DNA of 64,000 nucleotides from Anaerolineales bacterium UBA5195. Its GTDB lineage: Bacteria > Chloroflexota > Anaerolineae > Anaerolineales > Villigracilaceae. Positions within the stretch are counted from its first letter, which is position 1. Each line of letters begins with the position of its first letter. The stretch spans positions 1 through 64,000 of the forward strand of contig DHVZ01000056.1 of NCBI GenBank assembly GCA_002412925.1. Direction: 5' to 3'. Position numbers and translations under genes: made by a program. Below, one piece after another: positions 18,635 to 26,908 of the stretch. Under the pieces are notes generated by a model that searched no databases, was not told the origin of the DNA, and saw nothing but the letters and a program-made list of their open reading frames with translations.

Positions 18635-18662
18635 CATCTGAAATTAAAACTATTGGTGAAAA

Positions 18663-19823
18663 ATGGATAGAATTTACCTTGACTACGCCGCCACCACGCC
18701 CGTTGATGAACAGGTACTGGAGGCAATGCGCCCTTACTTTGATGAAACATTTGGCAACCCTTCCTCTGTTCACCGTTATGGACAGCAAGCCGAGGCGGCG
18801 GTCGATTCCGCCCGCGAAACCGTGGCCGCGGTGTTGAACTGCCGCCCGGAAGAGGTGATCTTCACCTCCTGTGGCTCCGAATCCGACAATTTGGCCTTGC
18901 GAGGCGCAACGTTGACCGCCCGGGAGAAAACCGGCGCGAAGTGGATTCTCACCTCGAAAGCCGAGCACCACGCCGTCACTAAGACCGCCGAACAACTGGA
19001 AAAATATTTTGGTTTCCAGGTTGCTTGGCTAGAACTGGACAAGCACGGTCTGGTCACGCCCGAGGCCGTCGAAAAAGCCATCTGCGGCGAAACGGCGATT
19101 GTCTCCGTGATGTATGCCAACAACGAGATTGGCACAATCAACCCGATCAAGGAAATCGCCGAGGTCTGCCACCGGCATGGCGTCTTGTTCCACACGGATG
19201 CCGTCCAGGCGGCGGCCTATCTGCCCGTGGATGTTCAAGCCCTCGGGGTGGATTTGCTCTCGCTGGGCGGGCACAAATTCTACGGGCCGAAAGGTATTGG
19301 CGCGCTTTACATCCGTAAAGGGACGCCGCTCATCCCCGTCCAGACCGGCGGCGGACAGGAATTCGGCCTGCGGGCCGGGACGCAGAACGTGCCGTACATT
19401 GTCGGCTTTGCCGAGGCGCTGCGTCTGGCAGGGAAAGAGCGCGAAGCGCGGGTGGAACATGTCCGCCCGCTGCGGGATAAAATCATCGGTACGGTATTGG
19501 AAGAAATCCCCGATGCACAACTGACGGGGCATCCTGACCAGCGTCTGCCCCAGCACGCCAGTTTTGTCTTTAAAGATGTGGATGGCAACCTGCTGCTGAC
19601 CCTGCTCGATGCGGCAGGCTTTGCCTGCTCATCCGGTTCGGCCTGTAAGACGGGCAACCCCGAGCCGAGCGAGGTCATATCGGCCATCGGCCTTTCCCGC
19701 GATTGGGGGCTGGGTTCGTTACGCGTGACACTCGGCAGCGGGACAACACCCGCGCAAGTAGATGCGTTTTTGAAAATATTGCAATCCTTGGTCGAAAAAG
19801 CACGTTCGTTCAGTCAAAAGTAA
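18663..19823 (+). CDS. Cysteine desulfurase, NifS/IscS family
   Basis: 386 residues; PLP enzyme that takes sulfur from cysteine as a persulfide. The start MDRIYLDYAATTPVDEQ is canonical. PLP-binding Lys205 lies in SLGGHKFYGPKG, and the substrate-binding His is in the EHHAV stretch near 101-105. The nucleophile Cys327 lies in SSGSACKTG, the short-loop form of group I enzymes. The downstream gene is mnmA, so the likely job includes supplying sulfur for 2-thiouridine in tRNA; Fe-S assembly is also possible, but no iscU lies nearby. The ribosome site is weak. Confidence 0.96.
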   Translation: MDRIYLDYAATTPVDEQVLEAMRPYFDETFGNPSSVHRYGQQAEAAVDSARETVAAVLNCRPEEVIFTSCGSESDNLALRGATLTAREKTGAKWILTSKAEHHAVTKTAEQLEKYFGFQVAWLELDKHGLVTPEAVEKAICGETAIVSVMYANNEIGTINPIKEIAEVCHRHGVLFHTDAVQAAAYLPVDVQALGVDLLSLGGHKFYGPKGIGALYIRKGTPLIPVQTGGGQEFGLRAGTQNVPYIVGFAEALRLAGKEREARVEHVRPLRDKIIGTVLEEIPDAQLTGHPDQRLPQHASFVFKDVDGNLLLTLLDAAGFACSSGSACKTGNPEPSEVISAIGLSRDWGLGSLRVTLGSGTTPAQVDAFLKILQSLVEKARSFSQK

Positions 19824-19834
19824 AAAGGGAGAAT

Positions 19835-19880
19835 TAAAAAGTAAGAAACAGCGCAGTTCCTTATTCCTTCTTACTTTTTA
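19835..19880 (+). terminator. AT-rich hairpin between cysteine desulfurase gene and mnmA
   Basis: A 13-bp perfect inverted repeat (19835-19847 and 19868-19880) with a 20-base loop; the 3' arm ends in TTTTTA. It fills the 67-bp gap and ends 10 bases before the mnmA ATG, so it would limit read-through or hide the mnmA start, which has no ribosome site of its own. Confidence 0.5.
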
Positions 19881-19890
19881 CTCATTACTC

Positions 19891-20964
19891 ATGCCAAAAG
19901 TCGTTGTCGCCATGTCTGGTGGAGTGGATAGCTCCGTTGCCGCAGCCTTGCTCAAGGAGCAGGGCCATGAGGTCATTGGCATGATGCTGCGCCTGTGGAG
20001 CGAGCCAGGCAAGGAAGATTCCAACCGCTGCTGCACCCCCAATTCGATGGCCCAGGCCCGCCGTGTGGCCGCCAAACTCGACATCCCCTTTTACGTTGTC
20101 GACGCGAAAGATATTTTCCGTCAAACCGTGGTTTCATATTTTCTCGAAGGCTACGCCAAAGGCGAGACGCCCAATCCATGCCTGGTCTGCAACCGGAATA
20201 TCCGCTGGGAATACCTGTTCAACCACGCGCTGGCCCTGGGCGCGGATTATATGTCGACGGGGCATTATGTGCGATTGAGAACGGCGGAGGATGGGCGAAT
20301 TCAACTTTTGAAAGGTGTCGACCCGGCCAAGGACCAGTCGTATGTGCTGCATGTACTGACGCAGGAAAAACTCGCCAAGGCGCTCTTTCCAGTCGGGGAT
20401 TACCCAAAGGCGGAAATCCGAAAAATCGCCGAGGCACATGGCCTGTCAGTGGCGAAGCGGCCCGACAGCCAGGATTTGTGCTTTTTGGCGGGCGAAGATT
20501 ACCGGGGCTTCATCCAGCGCAACCAGCCGGGCATGTTCCAACCCGGCTATATCGTCAGCCGCGAAGGAAAAGTGCTCGGCCAGCACAACGGATTACCCAA
20601 TTACACGATTGGCCAACGTAAGGGGTTGGGGCTGTCATCGCCCGATCCGCTCTACGTGCTGGCGAAAGACGTGAAAACGAATACGCTGATTGTCGGGGTG
20701 GCTGAAGAATTAGGGACGCGCGAACTGCTGGCGGTCAACGTCAACTGGACAAGCGGTGTCGTCCCAACTGAACCATTCCAGACCGAGGTAAAGACACGCT
20801 ACACGGCCAAGCCTGTCCCGGCAGTAGTCACGCCTCATGATCATGGAATCAAAGCCACAGTGAGATTCGAATCTGCCCAGCGTGACATCACCCCGGGGCA
20901 GGCGGCTGTCTTCTATGACGGTGAGGTAGTGCTCGGCGGCGGACTGATCGTCAATTCCAGATAA
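19891..20964 (+). CDS. mnmA: tRNA-specific 2-thiouridylase MnmA
   Basis: 357 residues; makes 2-thiouridine at wobble position 34 of Lys, Glu and Gln tRNAs using ATP and persulfide sulfur. The PP-loop SGGVDSS is at residues 9-15. The catalytic Cys97 lies in NPCLVCN and the second Cys197 in DSQDLCFLAG. Both match the E. coli pair that forms the persulfide/disulfide cycle. Length is normal. It follows the cysteine desulfurase gene, its likely sulfur donor. No ribosome site precedes the ATG, which sits just after the hairpin 19835-19880. Confidence 0.97.
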   Translation: MPKVVVAMSGGVDSSVAAALLKEQGHEVIGMMLRLWSEPGKEDSNRCCTPNSMAQARRVAAKLDIPFYVVDAKDIFRQTVVSYFLEGYAKGETPNPCLVCNRNIRWEYLFNHALALGADYMSTGHYVRLRTAEDGRIQLLKGVDPAKDQSYVLHVLTQEKLAKALFPVGDYPKAEIRKIAEAHGLSVAKRPDSQDLCFLAGEDYRGFIQRNQPGMFQPGYIVSREGKVLGQHNGLPNYTIGQRKGLGLSSPDPLYVLAKDVKTNTLIVGVAEELGTRELLAVNVNWTSGVVPTEPFQTEVKTRYTAKPVPAVVTPHDHGIKATVRFESAQRDITPGQAAVFYDGEVVLGGGLIVNSR

Positions 20965-20973
20965 GGAGCAAAA

Positions 20974-21246
20974 ATGCCCATTCCAACCATCATTTTTGGG
21001 ATTTTACTATCCTCCCTTTACGGCGCAGTCTATCACCTGATTCGCGGCGGCTCGCTGCGCAGGATGTTTTTCTATTTCATCCTGGCCTGGGCTGGCTTCT
21101 GGCTGGGTGATTTGCTCGGCTGGTACATGGGCTGGACTTTTGCGTCTGCCGGGATTTTGAATGCCGGGATGGGAACCGTTTTGAGCGTGATTTTCCTGGT
21201 AGTTGGAGATTTTGTCAGCCGGGTACGGATTGCCCCACGCGAATAA
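20974..21246 (+). CDS. Small three-span membrane protein of unknown function
   Basis: 90 residues, start preceded by ATAAGGAG. Three hydrophobic segments (about 3-22, 31-52 and 58-80) with basic patches RGGSLRR and SRVRIAPRE, and a glycine- and tryptophan-rich middle (WAGFWLGDLLGWYMGW). It lies 9 bp after mnmA and is probably co-transcribed. No family is recognised. Confidence 0.75.
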   Translation: MPIPTIIFGILLSSLYGAVYHLIRGGSLRRMFFYFILAWAGFWLGDLLGWYMGWTFASAGILNAGMGTVLSVIFLVVGDFVSRVRIAPRE

Positions 21247-21266
21247 ACTAAAAGAAAAATTTAAGG

Positions 21267-21358
21267 GTCGAGTAGCTGGTTTCGACACCCGCACTGCACC
21301 GAACGCAGTGCGGTGCAAGTGTACGGGCGAAAAATCGTCGCCCTACTCAACCAGCGCT
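21267..21358. repeat. Composite inverted-repeat element in convergent gap
   Basis: The stretch holds two hairpins, CGCACTGC/GCAGTGCG (21290-21297 and 21305-21312) and GGGCGA/TCGCCC (21325-21330 and 21338-21343). They are bracketed by GAGTAG...CTACTC and CTGGTT...AACCAG inverted words. Its dense pairing in non-coding DNA suggests an interspersed repeat; one copy is seen here. Confidence 0.5.
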
Positions 21359-21360
21359 AT

Positions 21361-21411
21361 GAATCAAAAAGTACCGTTGGCATAATTTTAAGCCAAGGTA
21401 CATTTTGATTC
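21361..21411. terminator. Long stem-loop between convergent orf90 and purine operon end
   Basis: Arms 21361-21381 and 21392-21411 pair along about 19 bp with one bulge and one mismatch around a 10-base AT loop. It lies between two convergent stops and probably ends both transcripts; the A/T-rich outer stem (GAATCAAAA...TTTTGATTC) gives a partial T-run in each direction. Confidence 0.65.
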
Positions 21412-21440
21412 CCGAATGACACATTGGCTACCCGCAGTTT

Positions 21441-22022
21441 TTAGTTAAATTCGCGTTTTGAGAGGGTTTCCGAAATGAGAGTATCGTAGTGCGCAGTGGC
21501 GCTGAACCCCTTGACCGCCAATTTTTTGCGCGTTTCAGCGGCCATACCCCCTGCCCTGAGTTCGGCCAGCACCGAGGCATAATCGGCGGGGTCGCAGACC
21601 AGGGTGACACGTTCGTGGTTCTTGGCTGCCGCGCGGATCAGGGTCACGCCGCCAATGTCAATGTTCTCGATGACTTCGGCATAGCTGACATTGGGTTTGG
21701 CAATCGTTGCCTCGAAGGGATAGAGATTGACGGCAACTAAGTCGATGTAATCCCAACCCAGATCGAGCAACTGCTGGTGGTCAGATTCGGTGGGACGCGC
21801 CAGCAGCCCACCATGGATGGCCGGATGCAGGGTCTTGACCCGCCCACCGAGGATTTCAGGGGATTGGGTGTACTCGGCGACCTCGGTAACGGCGAGGCCG
21901 TTTTCGCGCAGCAGTTTGGCCGTACCGCCCGAGGCCAGTAATTTCCAGTCAAGGGAGGCCAGGTCTTTGGCAAAATCGATGAGGCCGGTTTTGTTGTGAA
22001 CAGAGAGAATAGCGATGGGCAT
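21441..22022 (-). CDS. purH: IMP cyclohydrolase, stand-alone N-terminal half of PurH
   Basis: 193 residues from the ATG at 22022 (AGGAGC ribosome site; MPIAILSVHNKTG is the conserved start). It contains only the MGS-like cyclohydrolase domain, which closes FAICAR to IMP: LLASGGTAKLL, GGRVKTLHPAIHGGLLA and NIDIGGVTLIRAAAKN. Usual PurH is one 520-residue protein joining this to AICAR transformylase. Here the other half is a separate gene (22652-23827), with purN between them. It is the last gene of the purine operon. Confidence 0.95.
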   Translation of the reverse strand: MPIAILSVHNKTGLIDFAKDLASLDWKLLASGGTAKLLRENGLAVTEVAEYTQSPEILGGRVKTLHPAIHGGLLARPTESDHQQLLDLGWDYIDLVAVNLYPFEATIAKPNVSYAEVIENIDIGGVTLIRAAAKNHERVTLVCDPADYASVLAELRAGGMAAETRKKLAVKGFSATAHYDTLISETLSKREFN

Positions 22023-22045
22023 GAGAAGCTCCTGGTTTATGATTT

Positions 22046-22630
22046 TCAATTGACAATTTGTGACTTGAGTGTTTCCACCAACAATCGATGCTCCACCGCA
22101 TGGACGCGGGCTTCGAACTGTTCGAGCGGCTCGCCGGGCTGGAAAGGGATTTCCTGGGTGGCGAGGACGGGGCCGTCATCCACGCCTTCATCGGGGACGA
22201 GGTGGACCATCACACCCGTCCGGTCGATTTCTCCGCGCAGGAAGGCTTCATAGGCGCGTTCGATGGCATGCGTGCCAGGGAAAGCTCCAGGCAGTGCGGG
22301 GTGCAGGTTGATGACGCGGTTGGGGAAAGAGGAAAGAAAATTAGAGGAAAGAAGTCGCATCCAACCGGCGAGGATGACGTAGTCGGGGGCATAGGTGGAG
22401 ACGAGGGCCGCTAAACGGGAATCGTAGTCGCGGCGGGGTTCACCGTCCGTTTTGGGGAAAGCGATCGCAGGCACACCCGCCTTTTGGGCGCGGGTCAAAC
22501 CAAAAGCATCAGGGTTGTTCGAGATGACGGCGACAACGGAAGCGGGGAGGGTTTGGTCCGCACAGGCATCAAGAATTGCCTGGAGGTTGGAGCCGTTGCC
22601 GGAGATGAGAACAACCAGTCGAGTAGACAT
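22046..22630 (-). CDS. purN: Phosphoribosylglycinamide formyltransferase PurN
   Basis: 194 residues; transfers a formyl group from 10-formyl-THF to GAR (purine step 3). The start is VVLISGNGSNLQAIL. The catalytic Asn and His are in VINLHPALPGAFPG, and the Asp in DEGVDDGPVLATQEIP. Normal length and order. It lies between the two halves of PurH, 23 bp before the cyclohydrolase gene and 21 bp after the transformylase gene, so formyl transfer and ring-closure steps are grouped. Confidence 0.97.
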   Translation of the reverse strand: MSTRLVVLISGNGSNLQAILDACADQTLPASVVAVISNNPDAFGLTRAQKAGVPAIAFPKTDGEPRRDYDSRLAALVSTYAPDYVILAGWMRLLSSNFLSSFPNRVINLHPALPGAFPGTHAIERAYEAFLRGEIDRTGVMVHLVPDEGVDDGPVLATQEIPFQPGEPLEQFEARVHAVEHRLLVETLKSQIVN

Positions 22631-22651
22631 TTTCCGATTTACGATTGACGA

Positions 22652-23827
22652 TTAGTGATGAAACAAGCGCACGCCGGTAAAGGCCATCGTCATCCCGTAT
22701 TCGTCCGCGGCCCGGATGACATCCTCGTCACGTGCCGAGCCGCCGGGCTCGAAGACATAACGCACCCCGGTTTGGGCGGCGCGGTCGAGGCTATCGCGGA
22801 AGGGGAAGAAGGCATCCGAGCCAAGTGCCACACCGGTTAATGTATCGAGCCAGGCGCGGCGCTCATCGGCGGTCAGTTGGGGCGGGAGGCTGGCGAAAAC
22901 GTTGGCCCAGTTGGCCTTTTCGGCGGCGGTAACACCGGGCTGCAGGAACTGGTCGATGGCGTTGTCACGATCAGGGCGCCTGACACCCGGCACGAAGGGC
23001 AAGTTGAGCACGGCAGGATGCTGACGCAGATACCATAGGTCGGCTTTGACCCCGGCCAGGCGAACACAGTGGACGCGCGACTGCTGCCCGGCCCCAACAC
23101 CAATGGTTTGCCCATCCTTGACATAACAAACCGAGTTGGATTGGGTGTATTTGAGCGTAATCCAGGCCACAGTCAGATCACGGATGGCCGCCGCTGGCAA
23201 TTCTTTGTTTTGTGTGACAAGATTAGCGAAATCGGCAGGAGAAACAGCCCGAGTATGGCGGCCTTGCTCAAAGGTAACTCCAAAAACTTCACGGGTTTCG
23301 GTAGCTGCTTCCGGTTCGTAGGCGGAGTCGATCTGGACGACAGCATATTTGCCGCCCTTTTTGGCTTTCAGGATTTCAAGCGCAGCCGGCTCGTAACCGG
23401 GGGCAATGACACCATCAGAGACTTCGCGGCCAATCAGCCGGGCCGTCGGCACGTCGACCGTATCCGAAAGGGCGATGAAATCGCCAAAGGAGGACATCCG
23501 GTCAACACCGCGCGCGCGAGCGTAGGCTTCGGCCAGCGGCGAAAGCTCCAGGTCAGCAACAAAATAGATTTTCTTGAGCAGGTCGGTCAACGGGACAGCC
23601 ACCGCTGCGCCCGAGGGGCTGACGTGCTTGAAGGAGGTCGCCGCAGGCAAACCGGTGGCCTGTTTCAGTTCGCGGACAAGCTGCCAGGCGTTCAGCGCAT
23701 CGAGCAAGTTGATGTAACCCGGTGAACCACCGAGGATGGTAATCGGTAAATCCGCGCCGGATTTCATAAAGACGCGCGCGGGGGATTGCTGGGGATTGGT
23801 GCCATAGCGAAGGATGAGAGATTTCAT
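22652..23827 (-). CDS. purH: AICAR transformylase, stand-alone C-terminal half of PurH
   Basis: 391 residues; formylates AICAR to FAICAR with 10-formyl-THF. It begins directly with the transformylase domain: LRYGTNPQQSPARVF, followed by the catalytic Lys-His pair in SFKHVSPSGAA. Later come the family motifs KYTQSNSVCYVKDGQTIGVG and GSDAFFPFRDSLDRA. No cyclohydrolase domain is attached; that lies in the separate gene 21441-22022. The stand-alone form is known in some bacterial lineages. Second half of a split pathway pair, just downstream of the purD-purM fusion. Confidence 0.95.
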   Translation of the reverse strand: MKSLILRYGTNPQQSPARVFMKSGADLPITILGGSPGYINLLDALNAWQLVRELKQATGLPAATSFKHVSPSGAAVAVPLTDLLKKIYFVADLELSPLAEAYARARGVDRMSSFGDFIALSDTVDVPTARLIGREVSDGVIAPGYEPAALEILKAKKGGKYAVVQIDSAYEPEAATETREVFGVTFEQGRHTRAVSPADFANLVTQNKELPAAAIRDLTVAWITLKYTQSNSVCYVKDGQTIGVGAGQQSRVHCVRLAGVKADLWYLRQHPAVLNLPFVPGVRRPDRDNAIDQFLQPGVTAAEKANWANVFASLPPQLTADERRAWLDTLTGVALGSDAFFPFRDSLDRAAQTGVRYVFEPGGSARDEDVIRAADEYGMTMAFTGVRLFHH

Positions 23828-23853
23828 TGGGTGATTTCCTGATTGGGATGAAA

Positions 23854-26800
23854 TTATGAAAGAATAGTTTTGCGGGAACCAGAGACCAATTTACCAATTT
23901 CCCAGGTTGTTTCCGGGATCAAGCGTTGAACTTCTGCAACAGAATCTTTGTCTGCAATCACAACCATGCCGATGCCCATATTGAAGACACGGAACATTTC
24001 ATCGATAGTAATGTTGCCTTTTTGCTGGATCAGACGCCAGAGCGGGGGTACCTCCCAGGAACCAAGCTGGATCTCGGCGTTGAGATTTTCCGGCAAGATC
24101 CGCGGGATGTTTTCGATAAATCCGCCGCCTGTGAGATGGGCAAGGGCGAGAATATGCGGAGTGTGGAGTGCGTCACTCAGTAGATTTAGATAGGAACGAT
24201 GTGGGGCGAGCAGGGCGTCCGCCAGGGAGATACCCAGCTCGGGAAAAACCGTGGCAAGCGGGATATCGGAAAAAACCCTGCGAATGAGTGAGTAACCATT
24301 CGTATGCGGGCCGGAGGAGCGCAGGCCGATCAACACATTCCCAGCTTTGAGTTCAGAAATACGCGGCAGGATACTCTCCCGTTCGAGCACACCGACAATC
24401 GTCCCGGCCACATCGAACTCACCGGGAGAATAGACCCCCGGCATTTCGGCTGTCTCGCCGCCGAGCAAGGACATCCCGGCCTCCTGGCAAGCTTCGGCGA
24501 TACCGGCCACCACTTCCGCAGTCTGCTGCGGGTCAAGTTTCGAGGTGGCGAAATAATCCATAAAAAAGAGCGGGCGCGCGCCCTGGACGAGAATATCGTT
24601 GATGCAGTGGTTCACGATATCTTGGCCAACACCGCGATAACGCCCCACCGAGGCTGCCAACTTGACCTTTGTTCCGACCCCATCTGTGGAAGCGACCAAC
24701 ACAGGATGGTGCATCTTTTTCAATTCCGAAGCATCGAACAGCCCGCCAAAGGAACCAATCCCGGCCAGAACGGCGGGAGAATAGGTGGATTTGACGGAAG
24801 CCTTCATCAGTTCGACAGCGCGGGCGCCGGCGTCGATGGAGACGCCAGAAGAGGCATAAGCGGAGTGGACAGCGGAGGAAAACGGAGAAGCGGAGGTGGG
24901 CAACGGATGAAGCGGAGAAGCGGAGGGGGGCAACGAAGGAAGCGGAGGAACGGAGGTGGAAATAGAGGGGAGCGTGGAAGGAATTTCCACTTGCCGGGTG
25001 GCAGGACTGGTGACAGAAAAACGAATCGGGAAGGCAGAATCCTGTGCGTCAAACGCAGGAAATACTGTGCCCGGCAGGGTCCAAACATAACGGGACAAAT
25101 GCTGCTGCCAATCCTGCACGCGCTTGGGCGGGAAAATACGCTGCTGTTCAAATTTGCTCAACCCAAAATTGTATAGCTTCCCAACCGGGCTCCCGGTCGC
25201 GGCCAGATAGGTAATAACCTGCCCAACTTCACGATCAGTCAGGCCATGAGAAAGCGCTTTACATTCCACGACAAGGGACTCATTAATCCACAAATCAAGA
25301 AAAAGATAACCAACCAAAGAATCATTCACCCAAACTTCAACCCGTTTTTCTAATTCCACTCGCAAACCGGCTTCCCGGCACAATTCTGCCAAACGCCGTT
25401 GATAGAATTTTTCCTGATGACCTGGCCTTAGCTCACTATGGACTCGCATGGCCAAACCACTGACCAAATAGGTCAAATCATCATAAGGTGTTTTTATCAC
25501 CTTTGTCTCGTACCCAACTCCCGGTTCCGAGATATTTCTCTCATCTATTTTCATCTCTGCCAACCCTAGTTTCTCCGGGTTATCCATTTCCAACATCCGC
25601 TTCTCTGTGTCATCCGCTGTCAGATCCGTTTGCAAGGCGCGCCAGGCAATATCTTTGCGATACTGCATCCCCTCAAAATGGATTTTTTCCACAATCCCAT
25701 AAACCCTTCTGACCGCCTTTGCCAGGGTCGTATCCCAAGCGGTAATGCCAAAAACCCGCCCACCGGCGGTGATAATCCGATTGCCATCCCGGCGCGTCCC
25801 GGCGTGGAAACAAACGCCGTTTTCGTATTTTTGTCGGGAACCCTGGGTCAGCTTTCCATAAACCAACTTACCGGGATAGCCTTCGGAAGCCAGCACCACA
25901 CAAACCGCGGACTGGTCCTTCCAATCGACATCAACCTGATCAAGACGGCCATCCACACAAGCTTCGACGATTTCCAGTAAATCCGTTTCGAGCAGCGGGA
26001 GCACAACCTGCGTTTCAGGATCGCCAAAACGGCAATTAAATTCCAGCGTACTGATTCCTGCCGGGGTCAGGATCAGCCCGGCATACAGGATGCCAACAAA
26101 CGGCGTGCCTTCCAGGCGCAAGCCGTTGATGGCAGGTTTCAAAACAGTTTCTAGTGTTTCCTCGAGCAATTTCGCCGAAAAAATCGGAGCTGGGGCATAC
26201 GCGCCCATCCCCCCGGTATTGGGGCCTTCGTCCCCATCCCGCAGGCGCTTGTGATCCTGGGCGGAAACCATCGGGACAATCGTCTTGCCATCTGTAAAGG
26301 CCATCAGCGATACTTCTGGGCCAGCCATCCGTTCCTCAATGATTACTTCCGCGCCAGCTGCTCCAAATTCCTGTTCCACAAGCATTGATCGCAGCGCAGC
26401 CACGGCTGCCTCCCTGTTCACCGGGAGAATTACACCTTTACCCGCAGCCAAACCCGAGGCCTTAATCACCACAGGGTAATCAAGTGCATCGAGATGGTTA
26501 ACGGCTTTGTCCAGGTCTGAAAAAATCGCAAAACGCGCCGTGGGAATGCCATGACGCGCCATGAATTGCTTGGAAAAAGATTTGGAGGCTTCAATCTGCG
26601 CAGCTGCCTTGCGTGGACCAAAAGTCTTGATCCCCGCATCGCCCAACGTATCGACAAGGCCGTTTGCAAGCGGTCCTTCAGGACCAACGATCACCAAGTC
26701 AACACTTTTCTCTTTGCAAAATTTAATGATTCCTTGATGGTCATCCAATTTAAGTGAGACCCTGTCCCCCAGCGAGTTCGTGCCAGGATTGCCCGGCGCG

Positions 26801-26889
26801 ATATACAGCCTGTTCAGTTTTGGCGACTGTGCCACTTTCCACGCAATGGCATGTTCGCGCCCACCCGAACCAATGATGAGTAGATTCAT
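23854..26889 (-). CDS. PurD - GxxExxY domain - PurM triple fusion
   Basis: One open frame of 1011 residues. Residues 1-422 are GAR synthetase PurD (GSGGREHAIAWK, then ATP-grasp GLAAGKGVILP and EFNCRFGDPETQ). Residues about 468-600 are a complete GxxExxY domain of the PD-(D/E)XK nuclease superfamily: GHQEKFY at 490-496, then D532 and E542-x-K544 in the motif-bearing strand pair. Residues 606-673 are a Ser/Pro-rich linker encoded by tandem GCGGAG-type repeats. Residues 674-1011 are AIR synthetase PurM (SGVSIDAGARAVELMK, GVGTKVKLA, GLRSSGPHTNGYSLIRR). PurD and PurM act at steps 2 and 5, so their fusion is sensible; the nuclease-like middle is not. Inverted repeats at 24868-24896 and 25594-25621 bound the middle module. 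Activity of either enzyme in the fused form is inferred. Confidence 0.9.
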   Translation of the reverse strand: MNLLIIGSGGREHAIAWKVAQSPKLNRLYIAPGNPGTNSLGDRVSLKLDDHQGIIKFCKEKSVDLVIVGPEGPLANGLVDTLGDAGIKTFGPRKAAAQIEASKSFSKQFMARHGIPTARFAIFSDLDKAVNHLDALDYPVVIKASGLAAGKGVILPVNREAAVAALRSMLVEQEFGAAGAEVIIEERMAGPEVSLMAFTDGKTIVPMVSAQDHKRLRDGDEGPNTGGMGAYAPAPIFSAKLLEETLETVLKPAINGLRLEGTPFVGILYAGLILTPAGISTLEFNCRFGDPETQVVLPLLETDLLEIVEACVDGRLDQVDVDWKDQSAVCVVLASEGYPGKLVYGKLTQGSRQKYENGVCFHAGTRRDGNRIITAGGRVFGITAWDTTLAKAVRRVYGIVEKIHFEGMQYRKDIAWRALQTDLTADDTEKRMLEMDNPEKLGLAEMKIDERNISEPGVGYETKVIKTPYDDLTYLVSGLAMRVHSELRPGHQEKFYQRRLAELCREAGLRVELEKRVEVWVNDSLVGYLFLDLWINESLVVECKALSHGLTDREVGQVITYLAATGSPVGKLYNFGLSKFEQQRIFPPKRVQDWQQHLSRYVWTLPGTVFPAFDAQDSAFPIRFSVTSPATRQVEIPSTLPSISTSVPPLPSLPPSASPLHPLPTSASPFSSAVHSAYASSGVSIDAGARAVELMKASVKSTYSPAVLAGIGSFGGLFDASELKKMHHPVLVASTDGVGTKVKLAASVGRYRGVGQDIVNHCINDILVQGARPLFFMDYFATSKLDPQQTAEVVAGIAEACQEAGMSLLGGETAEMPGVYSPGEFDVAGTIVGVLERESILPRISELKAGNVLIGLRSSGPHTNGYSLIRRVFSDIPLATVFPELGISLADALLAPHRSYLNLLSDALHTPHILALAHLTGGGFIENIPRILPENLNAEIQLGSWEVPPLWRLIQQKGNITIDEMFRVFNMGIGMVVIADKDSVAEVQRLIPETTWEIGKLVSGSRKTILS
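24868..24896 (+). repeat. Left inverted repeat bounding the GxxExxY module
   Basis: A 29-bp purine-rich unit (GACAGCGGA at 24868-24876, GAGAAGCGGA at 24885-24894) that is an imperfect inverted copy of 25594-25621. Further partial copies follow to 24955 as tandem GCGGAG-type units encoding the Ser/Pro linker before PurM. It starts within codon 674, at the PurM boundary. Confidence 0.75.
25594..25621 (-). repeat. Right inverted repeat bounding the GxxExxY module
   Basis: Read on the minus strand it begins GACAGCGGATGA and contains GAGAAGCGGATG, pairing with 24868-24896 over 28-29 bases with a few mismatches and one gap. Its outer edge falls at codons 423-424, exactly where PurD homologs end. 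The two repeats span 754 bp. Confidence 0.75.
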
Positions 26890-26908
26890 AGGTTGTCCTT
26901 TTTACTGC

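Noticed and set aside
18528..18995. A longer ygiQ starting at 18995
   Set aside because: The extra 156 codons cross the divergent promoter and the cysteine desulfurase start and look non-coding; MFLPTTLEEMRKLGW is a natural start.
20866..20890. T-loop-like GATTCGAATC suggesting a tRNA
   Set aside because: It lies inside the mnmA coding frame and has no surrounding cloverleaf.
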